A stretch of DNA of 13,750 nt, taken from contig JAKATV010000521.1 of the NCBI GenBank assembly GCA_021818565.1, forward strand, positions 1 to 13,750, written 5' to 3'. Positions 13,072-13,750 of the stretch are shown piece by piece; positions within the stretch are counted from its first letter, which is position 1; the number at the start of each line of letters is the position of its first letter. Source of the DNA: Planctomycetota bacterium (lineage in GTDB: Bacteria; Planctomycetota; Phycisphaerae; WQYP01). Under the pieces are notes generated by a model. It was not told the origin of the DNA. It saw only the letters and a list, made by a program, of their open reading frames with translations, and ran no database searches. Made by a program: the position numbers and the translations under genes.

Positions 13072-13743
13072 ATGCAACGTTCTGAAGTAAACGGTTATCT
13101 GAAAGAGGCCGTGGCTTTTTTTAAGGCTCAGCGGTTTTCTCTGCCCCCATTTGCCTACTGGTCGCCCGAATACTGGACCACGCTCGGTGTGGCCGGCGAT
13201 TACATTCGCCAGCGCGGTTTGGGCTGGGATGTGACGGATCTGGGATCCGGAAAATTTGAGCAGATCGGTTTGGTTTTATTTACACTCCGGAACGGTTTGA
13301 TCGGCGATACATCCAAAATTTTTGCCGAGAAAATAATGATGGTGCGTAAAGATCAACGAACGCCTTTTCATTTTCACTTTCAGAAAACGGAAGACATTAT
13401 TAACCGCGGCGGCGGCCGCCTGGTCATAGAACTCTACAATTCCGATTCGCAGGGGAAGTTTGCCTCAACGGATGTCACGGTGCGCTGCGACGGGTTGGAA
13501 CGGACGGTTTTGGCCGGCGGCAGTGTGATTTTGGAACCGGGGGAAAGTATCACACTGGTTCCGGGCCTGTACCACTCGTTTTTTGCCACCGAATCGCATA
13601 CCATGGTTGGTGAGGTATCAAGTGTCAACGATGATGCCAAAGACAATCGTTTTTATGAACCGTTGCCGCGATATACGCACATTGACGAAGATCAGCGGCC
13701 TTTGTTTTTACTATGCAGTGATTACAAAACATATTTATCGTGA
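13072..13743 (+). CDS. D-lyxose isomerase family cupin (D-lyxose/D-mannose isomerase)
   Basis: 223-residue cytoplasmic protein with no signal peptide, unlike the other genes here. Family members are metal-dependent cupins that interconvert D-lyxose with D-xylulose and usually also D-mannose with D-fructose. Metal ligands are visible as HFHFQKTE (H100, H102, E107) and, after the second cupin strand set, GLYHSF (H168). The spacing (2, 5 and 61 residues) matches what I recall for the characterised E. coli O157 lyxose isomerase. Other family-like segments are FAYWSPEYW near the start, WDVTDLGSGKFEQIGLVLFTLRNG, GGSVILEPGESITLVPG, and VNDDAKDNRF near the end. Placed after two alpha-mannosidases and a beta-mannosidase, its in vivo substrate is more likely mannose than lyxose; that is inference. 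It has its own strong Shine-Dalgarno and is 38 bases from the GH2 stop. Confidence 0.85.
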   Translation: MQRSEVNGYLKEAVAFFKAQRFSLPPFAYWSPEYWTTLGVAGDYIRQRGLGWDVTDLGSGKFEQIGLVLFTLRNGLIGDTSKIFAEKIMMVRKDQRTPFHFHFQKTEDIINRGGGRLVIELYNSDSQGKFASTDVTVRCDGLERTVLAGGSVILEPGESITLVPGLYHSFFATESHTMVGEVSSVNDDAKDNRFYEPLPRYTHIDEDQRPLFLLCSDYKTYLS

Positions 13744-13747
13744 AGGA
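13743..13747 (+). promoter_or_regulatory. Shine-Dalgarno-like AAGGA at the right edge
   Basis: AAGGA overlaps the last base of the isomerase stop and is 3 bases from the window end. It resembles the ribosome sites of the other genes and suggests another co-directional gene starting just outside. Confidence 0.35.
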
Positions 13748-13750
13748 TTT

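Noticed and set aside
1..13750. tRNA, rRNA, CRISPR array, transposase or integrase
   Set aside because: I looked for cloverleaf-like segments, regularly spaced repeats and transposase motifs and saw none. The repeats present are explained by gene duplication.

Overview
The window is one co-directional run of carbohydrate-degradation genes on the + strand. Seven complete genes are packed with gaps of about 40 to 125 bases, which suggests a single operon or polysaccharide-utilisation locus. The organism is a Gram-negative-type bacterium. Five of the seven products carry twin-arginine (Tat) export signals, a sixth has a hydrophobic Sec-like N-terminus, most starts have good Shine-Dalgarno sequences, and base composition is moderate. 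This mix (GH92 pair, GxGYxYP protein, beta-helix protein, lyxose isomerase, Tat leaders on glycosidases) is what I would expect in the Planctomycetota/Verrucomicrobiota group or Acidobacteriota. That placement is inference, and no marker gene is present to prove it.

Layout. Positions 1-60 may hold the last codons of an upstream gene, possibly an outer-membrane beta-barrel. Positions 61-396 are leader, or an N-terminal extension of the first gene. The genes follow in order: a GH42-like glycosidase (397-2133), a Tat-exported right-handed beta-helix/pectate-lyase-fold protein (2181-3572), a Tat lipoprotein of the GxGYxYP putative glycosidase family (3645-5576), a tiny overlapping reading frame resembling the start of a lost Tat-exported protein (5569-5652), two tandem GH92 alpha-mannosidases (5701-8199 and 8284-10794), a GH2 beta-mannosidase-type enzyme (10880-13033), and a cytoplasmic cupin of the D-lyxose/D-mannose isomerase family (13072-13743). 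A Shine-Dalgarno-like sequence at the right edge suggests the operon continues.

How the genes could work together: two exo-alpha-mannosidases and a beta-mannosidase outside the cytoplasm would strip mannose from a mannose-rich glycan (N-glycan-like, or a decorated mannan). The GH42-like, beta-helix and GxGYxYP proteins would deal with other linkages. After uptake, the isomerase could convert D-mannose to D-fructose. The window shows no endo-acting N-glycanase, transporter or regulator.

The most notable structure is a duplicated junction. The 3' end of a GH92 gene, the spacer and the 5' Tat-signal region of the next gene occur twice (about 7705-8364 and 10300-10960). The second copy delivers its Tat signal to an unrelated GH2 enzyme. 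The two GH92 paralogues are also nearly identical at their C-termini but much more diverged in the middle, which points to gene conversion or recent recombination.
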